Positions 56,197-64,000 of a DNA stretch of 64,000 bases are shown here, piece by piece (the stretch's first letter is position 1; each line of letters starts with the position of its first letter). This stretch comes from Hyphomicrobiaceae bacterium. Lineage in GTDB: Bacteria; Pseudomonadota; Alphaproteobacteria; Rhizobiales; Hyphomicrobiaceae. The stretch is taken from assembly GCA_023384095.1 (NCBI GenBank), contig JAHDXT010000017.1, positions 1 to 64,000 of the forward strand, written 5' to 3'. Made by a program: the position numbers and the translations under genes. The notes beneath the pieces were generated by a model that saw only the letters and a list, made by a program, of their open reading frames with translations, did no database searches and had not been told where the DNA came from.

Positions 56197-58068
56197 ATGC
56201 ATGATGCCGCGCACCGCACATCCGAGCCGCTGGCGGCACCGTTTGCGGACGCGCCGGCCGAGCCGGAGATCAGCGACTATGCGATCATAGGCGATTGCAG
56301 GACGGCAGCGCTCGTCTCGATTGCAGGTTCCATCAACTGGCTCTGCCTGCCCGACTTCTCGAGCCCATCCGTCTTCGCCGAGCTCATCGACCCAGGGCGC
56401 GGCGGCAGCTTCCTCGTCCGGCCAGCTCAGGTCTTTGTCGCCAAGCGGCGGTACATTCCGAATACGCCCGTTCTCGAGACGACATTCGAGACTGAAACAG
56501 GGTCGGCGAAACTGCTCGATTTCTTCCCCGTGGTCGACGGTGTGCACCCGATGGGCCCCATGCGAGAGGTTCTGCGCATCATCGAAGGCGGCCAGGGTGA
56601 GATCGAGCTCGGGATCGGCATCGATGTCCAGCCCGATTACAGGCGCTCCACTCCGCGCCTGCGGCACAGGGGAGAGCTCGGCTGGTGCTGGACCTGGGCG
56701 AACCAGATCCTCGTGCTGCGGAGCGACGTGGCCCTGGCGCCCGGCGAATCGGGGCTCACCGGGTCGGTCACGATGCGGCGAGGCGAGCGGCGTTACCTCA
56801 GCCTCAGCTACACGAGAAGCGACCCGGCAGTCCTGCCTCTGCTCGGCCGGAGCGCCGACGGCCGGCTCGCGCAGACGATCGCCTGGTGGCAGGAGTGGGC
56901 CGGTCGCTGCACCTACCGGGGACCGCATCGCGAAGCCGTCCTGCGCAGCGCCATCACGCTCAAGCTGCTCACCTACTGCCTGTCCAGCGCCATCGTCGCC
57001 GCCCCCACGACATCGCTGCCGGAAAGCATAGGCGGCGACCGGAACTGGGATTACCGGTACTGCTGGCTGCGAGACGCCGGTTTGACCAACAACGCCCTGG
57101 TGAGACTCGGCTATTTCGACGAGGCCCGCGGCTTTCTCGGCTGGATGCTGCATGCCACCCGGCTCACCTGGCCTGAGCTGCGGATCGTCTACGATCTCGT
57201 CGGCAGAACAGAGCTCGAGGAGGTCGTGCTGCCGCATCTGGCCGGGTATAGGGGCTCGCGCCCCGTGCGGATCGGAAACGGGGCCTTCGCCCAGCGGCAG
57301 CTCGACGTCTACGGCGAGGTGGCCATGGCCGCGGAGGCCGTGGTCGGCGCCGGATGCAGCCTCGACGCTGTCGAAGCGCGCATGCTGGCTGGCTTTGGCG
57401 ACGTCGTATGCAATCAGTGGCAGGAGCCCGACAGCGGGATATGGGAAATCCGCGGCCCGCAGCGCCAGTACACGTTCTCCAAGGTCATGTGCTGGGCGGC
57501 GATGGATCGTCTGCTCAAGTTGCACGACCGCGGCGCCATCTCCTTGCGATCGTCCGTCGACCGCTTCAGGCGGGTCCGGCAGGAGATCGAGCAGGTCATC
57601 GAGACGCGCGGGTTCAACCAGGAGCTCGAGAGCTATACGAGTGAGCTCGACGGCGATCGGGTCGACGCCGCCCTGCTGCTCATGGCGTGCATCGGCTACA
57701 AGGATGCATCGGATCCGCGCATGGTCTCGACCTTCCGGCTCATCCACGAGCGCCTCGGCCGCAACGGGCTGATCCACAGGTATGAGCCGGGTTACGACGG
57801 TTTCGGCAGCGAGGAAGCGGCCTTCGGGATCTGCAGCTTCTGGGCGGTCGACAATCTGGCGAAGCGCGGGGAGACGGCGGCGGCAGAGCGCGCCTTCGAG
57901 CATCTGCTGGGGTTTGCCAACGACGTCGGTCTCTTCGCCGAGGAAATCGACGTCTCGACGGGGGCCGCCATCGGCAACTTCCCGCAGGCATTCACCCACG
58001 TCGGCCTGATCAACGTAGCGCTTGCGATCGAGAAATCGCGTCAGGAGGCGCCGCCATGCCGGGACTAG
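56197..58068 (+). CDS. Glycoside hydrolase family 15 protein (glucoamylase/trehalase type)
   Basis: 623 residues from the ATG at 56197 with GGAG nine bases upstream; an ATG at 56161 would add 12. N-terminal beta domain (SDYAIIGDCRTAALVSIAGSINWLCLPDF) typical of GH15 proteins such as trehalase-like enzymes, then an (alpha/alpha)6 barrel with SIGGDRNWDYRYCWLRDAGLTNNAL, and later WEIRGPQRQYTFSKVMCWAAMDR and YDGFGSEEAAFGICSFWAVDNLAKRG with the catalytic Glu residues. No signal peptide, so probably cytoplasmic. Overlaps the next gene by 13 bases. Confidence 0.88.
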   Translation: MHDAAHRTSEPLAAPFADAPAEPEISDYAIIGDCRTAALVSIAGSINWLCLPDFSSPSVFAELIDPGRGGSFLVRPAQVFVAKRRYIPNTPVLETTFETETGSAKLLDFFPVVDGVHPMGPMREVLRIIEGGQGEIELGIGIDVQPDYRRSTPRLRHRGELGWCWTWANQILVLRSDVALAPGESGLTGSVTMRRGERRYLSLSYTRSDPAVLPLLGRSADGRLAQTIAWWQEWAGRCTYRGPHREAVLRSAITLKLLTYCLSSAIVAAPTTSLPESIGGDRNWDYRYCWLRDAGLTNNALVRLGYFDEARGFLGWMLHATRLTWPELRIVYDLVGRTELEEVVLPHLAGYRGSRPVRIGNGAFAQRQLDVYGEVAMAAEAVVGAGCSLDAVEARMLAGFGDVVCNQWQEPDSGIWEIRGPQRQYTFSKVMCWAAMDRLLKLHDRGAISLRSSVDRFRRVRQEIEQVIETRGFNQELESYTSELDGDRVDAALLLMACIGYKDASDPRMVSTFRLIHERLGRNGLIHRYEPGYDGFGSEEAAFGICSFWAVDNLAKRGETAAAERAFEHLLGFANDVGLFAEEIDVSTGAAIGNFPQAFTHVGLINVALAIEKSRQEAPPCRD

Positions 58069-58562
58069 AATCGATCCACTTGGTCTTTTTTCTGCTCTGG
58101 GCCCTGATCGCGACCGTGGCGATGACGGCCATCCTCGAAGGCAGCCAGGGCCTGGGCCTGTCCCGGCTGAGCCTGCCGTTTCTGATCGGGACGATGCTCT
58201 CGAGCGATCGGCGCAAGGCCCTGGTGCTCGGATTCGTGATCTACACGATCGGCGGATGGCTGTTCGCCTTCATCTACATAGCCATTTTCCTGAGCGTGAG
58301 CATCTTCACGTGGTGGTTCGGGATGCTGGTCGGCATCCTCCACGGCGTGATTCTGCTCGTCTGGGCGCTGCCGCTCCTGCCCTACGTCCACCCGCGCCTG
58401 GCCTCGGATTACAACGGCGTCACATCCCAGCGGCAACTCGAGCCGCCGGGTTTCCTCGCTCTGAATTATGGACGGCGGACTCCGCTGACCACGCTGATCG
58501 GGCAGGCCGTCTACGGGACAACCCTCGGCGGCTTCATCCAGTTGCACCAGACGGCATTCTGA
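58056..58562 (+). CDS. Four-helix membrane protein of unknown function
   Basis: 168 residues, four to five hydrophobic segments (HLVFFLLWALIATVAMTAILEG, ALVLGFVIYTIGGWLFAFIYIAIFL, WWFGMLVGILHGVILLVWALPLL, and LTTLIGQAVYGTTLGG). Translationally linked to the GH15 gene by overlap. Family not recognised. Confidence 0.7.
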   Translation: MPGLESIHLVFFLLWALIATVAMTAILEGSQGLGLSRLSLPFLIGTMLSSDRRKALVLGFVIYTIGGWLFAFIYIAIFLSVSIFTWWFGMLVGILHGVILLVWALPLLPYVHPRLASDYNGVTSQRQLEPPGFLALNYGRRTPLTTLIGQAVYGTTLGGFIQLHQTAF

Positions 58563-58580
58563 CGGCGCAAATCGCCGGCG

Positions 58581-59381
58581 TCAGGGCGCAGGCCCGAACC
58601 GGGCGAGGAACGGCAGGACGTGCGTATGGAACGCGTCCGGGTCCTCCAGATGCAGCATGTGCGACACCCCCGGCATGACGACGAGGTCGGAGCCGGCGAT
58701 CTCGCGGTGGATCGCCTCCGCCGCTTGCGGCGGCGTCGCCGGGTCGAGCGCGCCCACGATGACCCGCGTGGGAAGGCGGATCCCGGCAAGCCGCTGCGTG
58801 ATGGCGAGGCCGCTGATTGCGTGGCACCAGCCGACGTAGCCCCGGGGCGGCGTCGCCTCGATCACGGCCCTGAGCCGCGCCACCAGCGCCGGCCTCGACC
58901 TCAGGGCTTCAGGCGCAAGCCAACGGGCCATTGCGCCGTCGACGAGGCTGCTCATGCCGCTCGTCGTCGCAGTGCGGATGCGTTCCTCCCAGAGCGGAGC
59001 CGAATCTGCCGGAACCGCGCTGCTGGTCGATACCAGGCAGAGCGAGTGGATTCGCTTGGGGTGGAGCAGGCCCAGGTACTGCCCGACCATGCCGCCCATG
59101 GACAGGCCGAGGAAGCGCGCCTTGCCGATCTCGAGATGGTCCATTAGGCCGACGACGTCCGCGGCGAGCGTCTCGAAGGCGTAAGCGCCCTCGGGCGCCT
59201 CGCTCCTGCCGTGGCCGCGCGCGTCCATCCGGACGACGCGGTACAGCGGCTCCAGCGCCGTCGTGAGCTCGTCCCAGGTCGACAGATCGGTGGCGAGCGG
59301 ATGGTGCAGCATGACGGCCGGAGCATCGGCCCTGCCGGACACCTCGAAGTTGACCTCGATGCCGTTGATCTTCGCTTTCAT
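58581..59381 (-). CDS. 3-oxoadipate enol-lactonase-like alpha/beta hydrolase (PcaD-like)
   Basis: 266 residues. LHHPLATDLSTWDEL (oxyanion), MDARGHGRSEAPEGAY, nucleophile Ser in FLGLSMGGMVGQYLGL, Asp in VGALDPATPP and His in GVSHMLHLEDP. The pattern matches PcaD of the beta-ketoadipate route. No other pca genes are near, and only the upper paa steps are in the window, so the physiological role is uncertain. Confidence 0.82.
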   Translation of the reverse strand: MKAKINGIEVNFEVSGRADAPAVMLHHPLATDLSTWDELTTALEPLYRVVRMDARGHGRSEAPEGAYAFETLAADVVGLMDHLEIGKARFLGLSMGGMVGQYLGLLHPKRIHSLCLVSTSSAVPADSAPLWEERIRTATTSGMSSLVDGAMARWLAPEALRSRPALVARLRAVIEATPPRGYVGWCHAISGLAITQRLAGIRLPTRVIVGALDPATPPQAAEAIHREIAGSDLVVMPGVSHMLHLEDPDAFHTHVLPFLARFGPAP

Positions 59382-59445
59382 CCGGCCTCCTCGCTTTCGC
59401 CGTGCGTCCGCCGATCAGGCTGTAGCAGACGGACGGCGCCGATTG

Positions 59446-60438
59446 CTACTGGGTGAAGCCGAGGGCGCGCGACACCGACCGCCACCCGTTGCCGGCCGTA
59501 GCCGCGGGGACGCCGCCGGCTTCCGGGTTGGTCAGGCCGGATGGGGCGTCGCTCCCGATGCTCGCCAGCGAACGCATCTTCGGTCCTGGCGCCACGACCC
59601 GCTCTTCCGCGATCTGCTCGCCTCCCGCATTGAACGGCTCGGGCGCGGGCTTCTCGTAGGCCGGGCAGTAGCTGTCGCCATCGAGCCCCGGGGGAACCGG
59701 CCCGCGGAACCTGACATTGACGAGATAGCGCTTCTCGCACATCGCAACCGCCGGCGGAACGCGGGTCAGCTCGAAGTAGTCGTAGCCCTCCTTGAGGGTC
59801 GCCCAGAACCGGTAATGCGGGCTGTTGCGATGGCGGGCCATGTTCTCGTCCGTCATCCGGAAGGGGAGCGCGTGCACCTCGAACCCGTCCTGCCCGCCGA
59901 TGAACGCCTCGCGGGACAGCGCATAGATCTCCTCGATGAGCGCATCGGTCATGGCGTAGCAACCCGCGGACTTGCACTTGCCATGCACCATCAGGAACTC
60001 GCCGGTCCGCCGGTGCGCTTTGTCGAAGGCGTTCGGATACCCGAGATTGAAAGCCAGATGGAACTGCGAGTTGGGGTTCATCTGGTGGCGCGAGACGCGA
60101 TAGAAACCCTCCGGGGCCTGCCTGTCGCCCTGCCGGGTCTTCGGGCCGAGCTCTCCCGACCAGTTGCAGATCGGGTAGGTCTTGAAGTGGTGGAAGCGGC
60201 CGTCGTCGCGCTGCTTCCAGACCTCCAGCTCCGACTCCTCCTTGAAAATGCGGACGAAGATCGCCTGGTCGGTGCGCATGCCCTTCCTGCCGAGGAGCAT
60301 CATCGTGTCCTTCGACAAGGGCTGCAGATAGGGCGGGATCTCGACCTGTGCGCAGGCGGCCAGCAGGCCAGCCGCAGCTATCATGACCCCCACACGAGTG
60401 CCGCGCATTGCCCTTGTTCCCAGGCCGATCAAGCTCAT
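59446..60438 (-). CDS. L,D-transpeptidase (YkuD/YafK-type) lipoprotein
   Basis: 330 residues. Lipobox LLAAC (GVMIAAAGLLAACAQ) and the catalytic VHGKCKSAGCYAMTDALIEEIY, with the active Cys in SAGC. Crosslinks peptidoglycan or attaches proteins to it at the periplasmic side. Ribosome-binding site AGGGG. The C-terminal 80 residues are Pro/Ala/Gly-rich and not conserved. Confidence 0.87.
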   Translation of the reverse strand: MSLIGLGTRAMRGTRVGVMIAAAGLLAACAQVEIPPYLQPLSKDTMMLLGRKGMRTDQAIFVRIFKEESELEVWKQRDDGRFHHFKTYPICNWSGELGPKTRQGDRQAPEGFYRVSRHQMNPNSQFHLAFNLGYPNAFDKAHRRTGEFLMVHGKCKSAGCYAMTDALIEEIYALSREAFIGGQDGFEVHALPFRMTDENMARHRNSPHYRFWATLKEGYDYFELTRVPPAVAMCEKRYLVNVRFRGPVPPGLDGDSYCPAYEKPAPEPFNAGGEQIAEERVVAPGPKMRSLASIGSDAPSGLTNPEAGGVPAATAGNGWRSVSRALGFTQ

Positions 60439-60673
60439 ACACCGTGCCCCTGGCGCACGCCGATCACGTTTGGCCCGCCTTGGTGAAGAATCAGTTAACA
60501 GCCCGTCAGCACGGCACCTTGTTCGCTCGGCCGGCTCGCTGTCAAGTGCGACTGTGCACAGCATTTTGACAGGCTGTGGGCGTCGGAAGGGCCAAATCAG
60601 ACAGCTGAAGTTGCCAGTCGGATCAACAGCCTAGAGTTTTCCGGTCGAGATTGAAACGGAGAGCGTGCACTTC

Positions 60674-60775
60674 TCCCCTCCCCCTTGCGGGGAGGGGTCG
60701 GGGGTGGGGGTGCCTCCGCACCAACGTCTCAGTTGTGACCCCACCCCACCCGCGCGGCTCCGCCGCGCCACCCAG
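60674..60775. repeat. GC-rich dispersed repeat, copy C
   Basis: TCCCCTCCCCCTTGCGGGGAGGGGTCGGGGGTGGGGG, then ACGTCTCAGTTGTGACCCCACCCCACCC, which is the reverse complement in style of copies A and B. Confidence 0.65.
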
Positions 60776-60789
60776 AGACGCTGACGGGT

Positions 60790-60804
60790 TCAGACCGGGT
60801 CTGA
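60790..60804. repeat. Short hairpin TCAGACC-G-GGTCTGA
   Basis: Perfect 7-bp inverted repeat with a one-base centre followed by CCCC; the partner of the hairpin at 5903-5919. Confidence 0.6.
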
Positions 60805-60868
60805 CCCCATCTGCAGACTGATGGTTCGTACCATCCGGCTACCTCATTCTAACCCTCCGCCCCCTCAC

Positions 60869-60960
60869 CGTCATTCCCGCGGAGGCGGGAATCCGTGACA
60901 CGTCTCCACGAGCACGCACTGAGCGGCATCGCGGATGGCAGCCTGCGCGGCCATGACGGG
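60869..60960 (+). repeat. Bipartite palindromic repeat, copy 4
   Basis: Same two-hairpin architecture as the other three copies and nearly identical to copy 3 at 48041-48132, including GAGCACGCACTGAG in the middle. Confidence 0.85.
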
Positions 60961-60994
60961 ATTGGGGTGGGGCGGTTGATTCAGCACCGCATCT

Positions 60995-61963
60995 CTAGAG
61001 GGTGCGGCCGATGGCCAGGAACCGCTCGTGGCGCTGCCTGCGGATCTCGGCCGGCGACTGGCCGTCGAACTCTGCGAATGCGGTTGCCAGGGCCTCCCCC
61101 GTCGCGGCGATCGCCCGCTCCGGCTCGCGATGCGCCCCGCCGACGGGCTCGGGGATGACGGCATCGATCACTTTGAGCTGCGCCAGGTCCTGGGCGGTGA
61201 TCCGCATTCCGGTCGCGGCGTCGATGGCGCGCGCCGAGTCGCGCCACAGGATGGAGGCCGCCGCTTCCGGCGAGGCCACGGTGTAGATGGCGTGCTCCAG
61301 CATGAGGATGCGATTGGCGGTGGCGATCGCGACGGCGCCGCCCGAGCCGCCCTCGCCGATCACGACCGCGACGACCGGAACGCCCAACGACAGGCAGCGG
61401 TCGGTGGAGCGGGCGATCGCCTCGGCCTGGCCGCGTTCCTCCGCGCCGATGCCTGGGTAGGCGCCGGCGGTGTCGATGATGGTGATCACAGGCAGCCCGA
61501 ACCGATCGGCCATCTCCATCAGCCGCACCGCCTTGCGGTAGCCCTCGGGGCGCGCCATGCCGAAGTTGTGGCGGATGCGGCTCTCCGTGTCGGAGCCCTT
61601 CTCGTGACCCATCACCATGACCGAGCGCCCGCGGAACCGGCCGAGGCCGCCGACGATCGCCTGATCCTCCGCGAAATAGCGGTCGCCCGCCATGGGCGTG
61701 AAGTCCTCGATCAGAGCCTTGATGAAGTCCAGCGTATGCGGGCGGTCGGGATGGCGCGCGACCTGGGTCTTCTGCCATGGCGTCAGCTTGGCATACGTCT
61801 CGGCCAGGATCTGGTGGGCCTTCTGCTCGAGCTTGGTGATCTCCTCCGAAAGCGAGACGGCGTTCTCGCCGTCGCTCAGCGCCTTGAGCTCGGCAAGCTT
61901 GCTCTCCAGCTCCGCGACCGGCTTCTCGAACTCGATGTACGTCCTGATGGGCTGTCGATCCAT
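60995..61963 (-). CDS. accA: Acetyl-CoA carboxylase carboxyltransferase subunit alpha
   Basis: 322 residues from the ATG at 61963. First committed step of fatty-acid synthesis, with AccD. N-terminal helices ([21 protein letters not shown]), [48 protein letters not shown] and the oxyanion glycines in [22 protein letters not shown] and [12 protein letters not shown]. Neighbour of xerD, as in related genomes. Confidence 0.97.
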   Translation of the reverse strand: MDRQPIRTYIEFEKPVAELESKLAELKALSDGENAVSLSEEITKLEQKAHQILAETYAKLTPWQKTQVARHPDRPHTLDFIKALIEDFTPMAGDRYFAEDQAIVGGLGRFRGRSVMVMGHEKGSDTESRIRHNFGMARPEGYRKAVRLMEMADRFGLPVITIIDTAGAYPGIGAEERGQAEAIARSTDRCLSLGVPVVAVVIGEGGSGGAVAIATANRILMLEHAIYTVASPEAAASILWRDSARAIDAATGMRITAQDLAQLKVIDAVIPEPVGGAHREPERAIAATGEALATAFAEFDGQSPAEIRRQRHERFLAIGRTL

Positions 61964-62115
61964 GGGCGACCAGGTTTTGCCGCGGCCTGGGCCCGGCGGC
62001 TGCCTTTGGTGCGGACAATCGCCAGGGTCCAGCCGGAAAGTCAAGAATGCACGGCGGCGCGCCATGATCCGCCGCATCCCGCACTCCCGCGCGGCCGGCA
62101 AGATTCAGGCGAGGC

Positions 62116-63060
62116 TCAGCGCAGCTTGGCGCCGGCGAGAGGGTGATGGTCGAGCACCAGCCGGCGCAGCCGCTCCTCCAGCACGTGGGTATAGATCTGC
62201 GTCGTGGAAATATCGGCATGCCCCAGGAGTTGCTGCACAGAGCGCAGGTCCGCCCCCCGGTCGAGCAGGTGGCTCGCGAAGGCGTGGCGCAGCACGTGCG
62301 GGCTGACTCGACGGGGGTCGAGGCCGGCGGCTGCGGCGACCTCCTTCACCTCCTGGGCGAGGCGCTGCCGGGTCAGATGGCCCTCTGCGCTCTTGGACGG
62401 GAACAGCCAGCGCGTCCTCACCATCGGCGCGACCCCGTCCTCGGCATGCCGCCCCACCTCGAGATAGCGGTCGAGGGCCGCGCGCGCCGCAGAATTGAGG
62501 GGCACCAGCCGCTCGCGGCCGCCCTTGCCGCGGATCGTCAGCAAACGCGGGTCGCCCTGCAGCACCGACCGCGGCAGCGACACCAGCTCGGAAACGCGCA
62601 TGCCGGTCGCGTAGAGCATCTCGATCAGGCAGTGGAGGCGGAGTGCGACGTAGCGGTCCCGGCCCGTGGTACCGTCGATGCGCGCGCGGGCGGTCGCGAT
62701 CAGCCGGTCGACCTCGCCTGCCGACAGCGTCTTCGGCAGCGGCTGGCCCTTCCTCGGAGCCGCGATGCCGAGAGACGGGTCCTCGGGGATCAGGCCCTCG
62801 GCGAGCAGGAACTTGAAGAGCTGCCTCAGCGCCGAGAGCCGCCGCGCACGCGAGGATGCCGCCAGCCCCTGCCCGGCGAGGGCCTTGAGGTAGGCGGCGG
62901 CGTCCGCCGGCCGGGCGTCTGTCAGCGATGCCCCGCGCTGCGTGAGAAAGCCGGTGAAATTCTCGAGATCGCGCCGGTAGGCTTCGATCGTGTTGGCGGC
63001 GGCGCCGCGCTCGGCCGCCAGCATCTCCAGGAACCCGGCTACCAGGGGATCGGACGACAT
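62116..63060 (-). CDS. xerD: Site-specific tyrosine recombinase XerD
   Basis: 314 residues from the ATG at 63060. Resolves chromosome dimers at dif with XerC. N-terminal SAM-like domain (AANTIEAYRRDLENFTGFL) and catalytic domain with Arg in YATGMRVSELVSLP, HxxR in SPHVLRHAFASHLLDRGADL, and the nucleophile Tyr in LGHADISTTQIYTHV. No dif site noticed nearby. Confidence 0.95.
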   Translation of the reverse strand: MSSDPLVAGFLEMLAAERGAAANTIEAYRRDLENFTGFLTQRGASLTDARPADAAAYLKALAGQGLAASSRARRLSALRQLFKFLLAEGLIPEDPSLGIAAPRKGQPLPKTLSAGEVDRLIATARARIDGTTGRDRYVALRLHCLIEMLYATGMRVSELVSLPRSVLQGDPRLLTIRGKGGRERLVPLNSAARAALDRYLEVGRHAEDGVAPMVRTRWLFPSKSAEGHLTRQRLAQEVKEVAAAAGLDPRRVSPHVLRHAFASHLLDRGADLRSVQQLLGHADISTTQIYTHVLEERLRRLVLDHHPLAGAKLR

Positions 63061-63070
63061 CGCGGTCCCG

Positions 63071-64000
63071 CTACTGACTTGCAGATCTGGGCCAGGCGCT
63101 GAACAGCGCCTCGAACCCGATCCGGCGCGCGTCGGCCCCGAGCCCGATCCGCCCCAAGGCGCGGATGACGTCGCCGAGCGCAATGATGTGGGCGCCCTCC
63201 GCTCCTTTGGGGCCGAGGGCATGCATCGCCAGAAGCACGGTGCGCGCGTATTCCTTTCTCGATGACGCGTCGTGGAGCTGCGTCAGGATCCCGGTTTCCG
63301 GCAAGTATCCGTCGTTCGGCTGCGGTGTGCTGCTCGCCGCCTGCCAGAGCGCCATCGGGACCTGGTAGTCGAGGGCGTCGAGCACGGTCGCCAGCCGGTG
63401 CAGAAATGGGGCGCTGAACCGGCCGCGCAGTGCCAGCTCCTCGACAGCCGGGAGATACGCGCCGCGCGGGCCGCTGAAACCGGCGTCTGCGATATCGGAC
63501 AGGGCCAGCCAGTGATCGAGGCGTCCGCCGCGCGCGTGACCGAGGGACGCCGCCCAGGCCCTGGCGCTGCCGTGATCGCCGGACGCCAGCGCCGCCTCGA
63601 CCGCGATCTCGCCGAACCAGGCGAGCTCCGCCGATCTCGGCACCGCAGCGGCAATCGGAGCTGCTGCGGCGAGCGCGTGGAAGTAGAAGCCGGCACGACG
63701 GGCATCGTCCAGGAAGGCGCGCAGCACGCGGGCGCGCCGCATCGGATGACGTTCGGCCTCCGCCGCCTGGAACATCAGCGCGCGGCCGAGGTCAGGGTCG
63801 GTCCTGGCCGCGAGCGGGTCCGCCAGCTCGGCCGGGGCGAACCGCACCGCACGGTAAGCCTCCGCCAGCGCCTCGGGAGCGACGACATTTCGCCGGGCCG
63901 CCGCTTCGGCGGCGCCGACCCGCATCCGTTCGCCGGCCGCGGGATCGAGCGCCAGGGCGGCGATGAGCGCGGCATCGGCGTTTTCCGGCACCAGCGCCGG
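63071..64000 (-). CDS. C-terminal part of an unrecognised protein (5' end beyond window)
   Basis: About 309 residues visible, open through base 64000 (upstream codons P-A-L before the GTG at 63991), so the true start is outside. Almost all alpha-helical with many Ala/Leu/Arg; resembles a helical-repeat scaffold in layout (ALMFQAAEAERHPMRRARVLRAFLDDARRAG, LAWFGEIAVEAALASGDHGSARAWAASLGHA). Ends near xerD by 10 bp. No enzyme motif; a soluble partner protein in the xerD neighbourhood is the safest description. Confidence 0.6.
   Translation of the reverse strand, partial: PALVPENADAALIAALALDPAAGERMRVGAAEAAARRNVVAPEALAEAYRAVRFAPAELADPLAARTDPDLGRALMFQAAEAERHPMRRARVLRAFLDDARRAGFYFHALAAAAPIAAAVPRSAELAWFGEIAVEAALASGDHGSARAWAASLGHARGGRLDHWLALSDIADAGFSGPRGAYLPAVEELALRGRFSAPFLHRLATVLDALDYQVPMALWQAASSTPQPNDGYLPETGILTQLHDASSRKEYARTVLLAMHALGPKGAEGAHIIALGDVIRALGRIGLGADARRIGFEALFSAWPRSASQ

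Larger units (their letters stand above)
60439..60994. other. Repeat-rich intergenic region, no gene seen
   Basis: This 556 bp gap before accA holds GC-rich repeat copy C (60674-60775), the TCAGACC hairpin (60790-60804) and bipartite repeat copy 4 (60869-60960), which are the same three element types seen in the other gaps. No reading frame is convincing. Confidence 0.7.

Noticed and set aside
55258-57999. 913-codon open frame on the minus strand across rplS and the GH15 gene
   Set aside because: Shadow of two recognised genes; no start context, no motif, and unusual composition.
62116-63060. Integrase of a mobile element
   Set aside because: Motifs, length and the accA neighbour fit housekeeping XerD; no attachment sites, tRNA or cargo genes are next to it.

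Overview
This is a 64 kb, high-GC stretch of chromosome, read as an alphaproteobacterium and most probably a member of the Hyphomicrobiales (Rhizobiales). The support is the hrcA-grpE-dnaK-dnaJ cluster beside rph, the accA-xerD neighbourhood, a complete phenylacetate (paa) epoxidase cluster, an rppH gene next to atpC, a ribosomal protein L19 with a long C-terminal extension, and an exact CtrA-type TTAA-N7-TTAA site. Both edges cut genes: atpD at base 1 and an unrecognised gene at base 64000. I saw no tRNA, rRNA, CRISPR array, transposase or prophage gene.

Layout. 1-1433: end of the ATP synthase operon (atpD, a small CxxC protein, atpC). 1464-6756: two tandem RppH-type Nudix hydrolases, a two-subunit CoA-transferase, a lipoprotein-like gene, an HpcH/HpaI aldolase and a glyoxalase-fold protein. 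7113-15748: phenylacetate degradation genes in minus-strand order paaG, paaI, thiolase, paaK, paaX, paaA-B-C-D-E. paaF and paaH lie at 24338-26645 with an ADP-forming acyl-CoA synthetase. No paaZ is present in the window. Between them lie an orphan LivF-type ATPase, the galactonate genes dgoK and dgoA, and a DMT transporter.

19549-23261 is the most unusual region. It is a minus-strand operon encoding a cytoplasmic subtilisin (S8), a radical SAM/SPASM enzyme, a PqqD-like recognition protein, and a 241-residue protein that carries the decapeptide QVRTGLSVPF three times at an exact 30-residue period. The three DNA copies differ only at synonymous positions. Together this looks like a multi-core RiPP (ribosomally made, post-translationally modified peptide) pathway, or a related peptide-modification system, that I cannot assign to a known class.

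28759-36666: a hydroxyacid dehydrogenase, a YugP-type protease followed by a cysteine-rich secreted protein, rimO, a HhH-GPD protein, a CapA-like protein, a YdjM-like membrane protein and a TetR regulator. 36893-46821: dnaJ, dnaK, grpE, hrcA, rph, a VOC protein, rdgB, hemW, a YqaA-like membrane protein and dsbB. 47000-48789: small unrecognised genes, repeats and an HNH nuclease. 48948-64000: a hydrolase, an AlkA-type glycosylase, gluQ, a CtrA-site gene, a peptide-binding lipoprotein-type ABC component, trmD, rplS, a GH15 enzyme, a PcaD-like hydrolase, an L,D-transpeptidase, accA and xerD. Most intergenic regions over 300 bp contain dispersed palindromic repeats that recur several times across the window.
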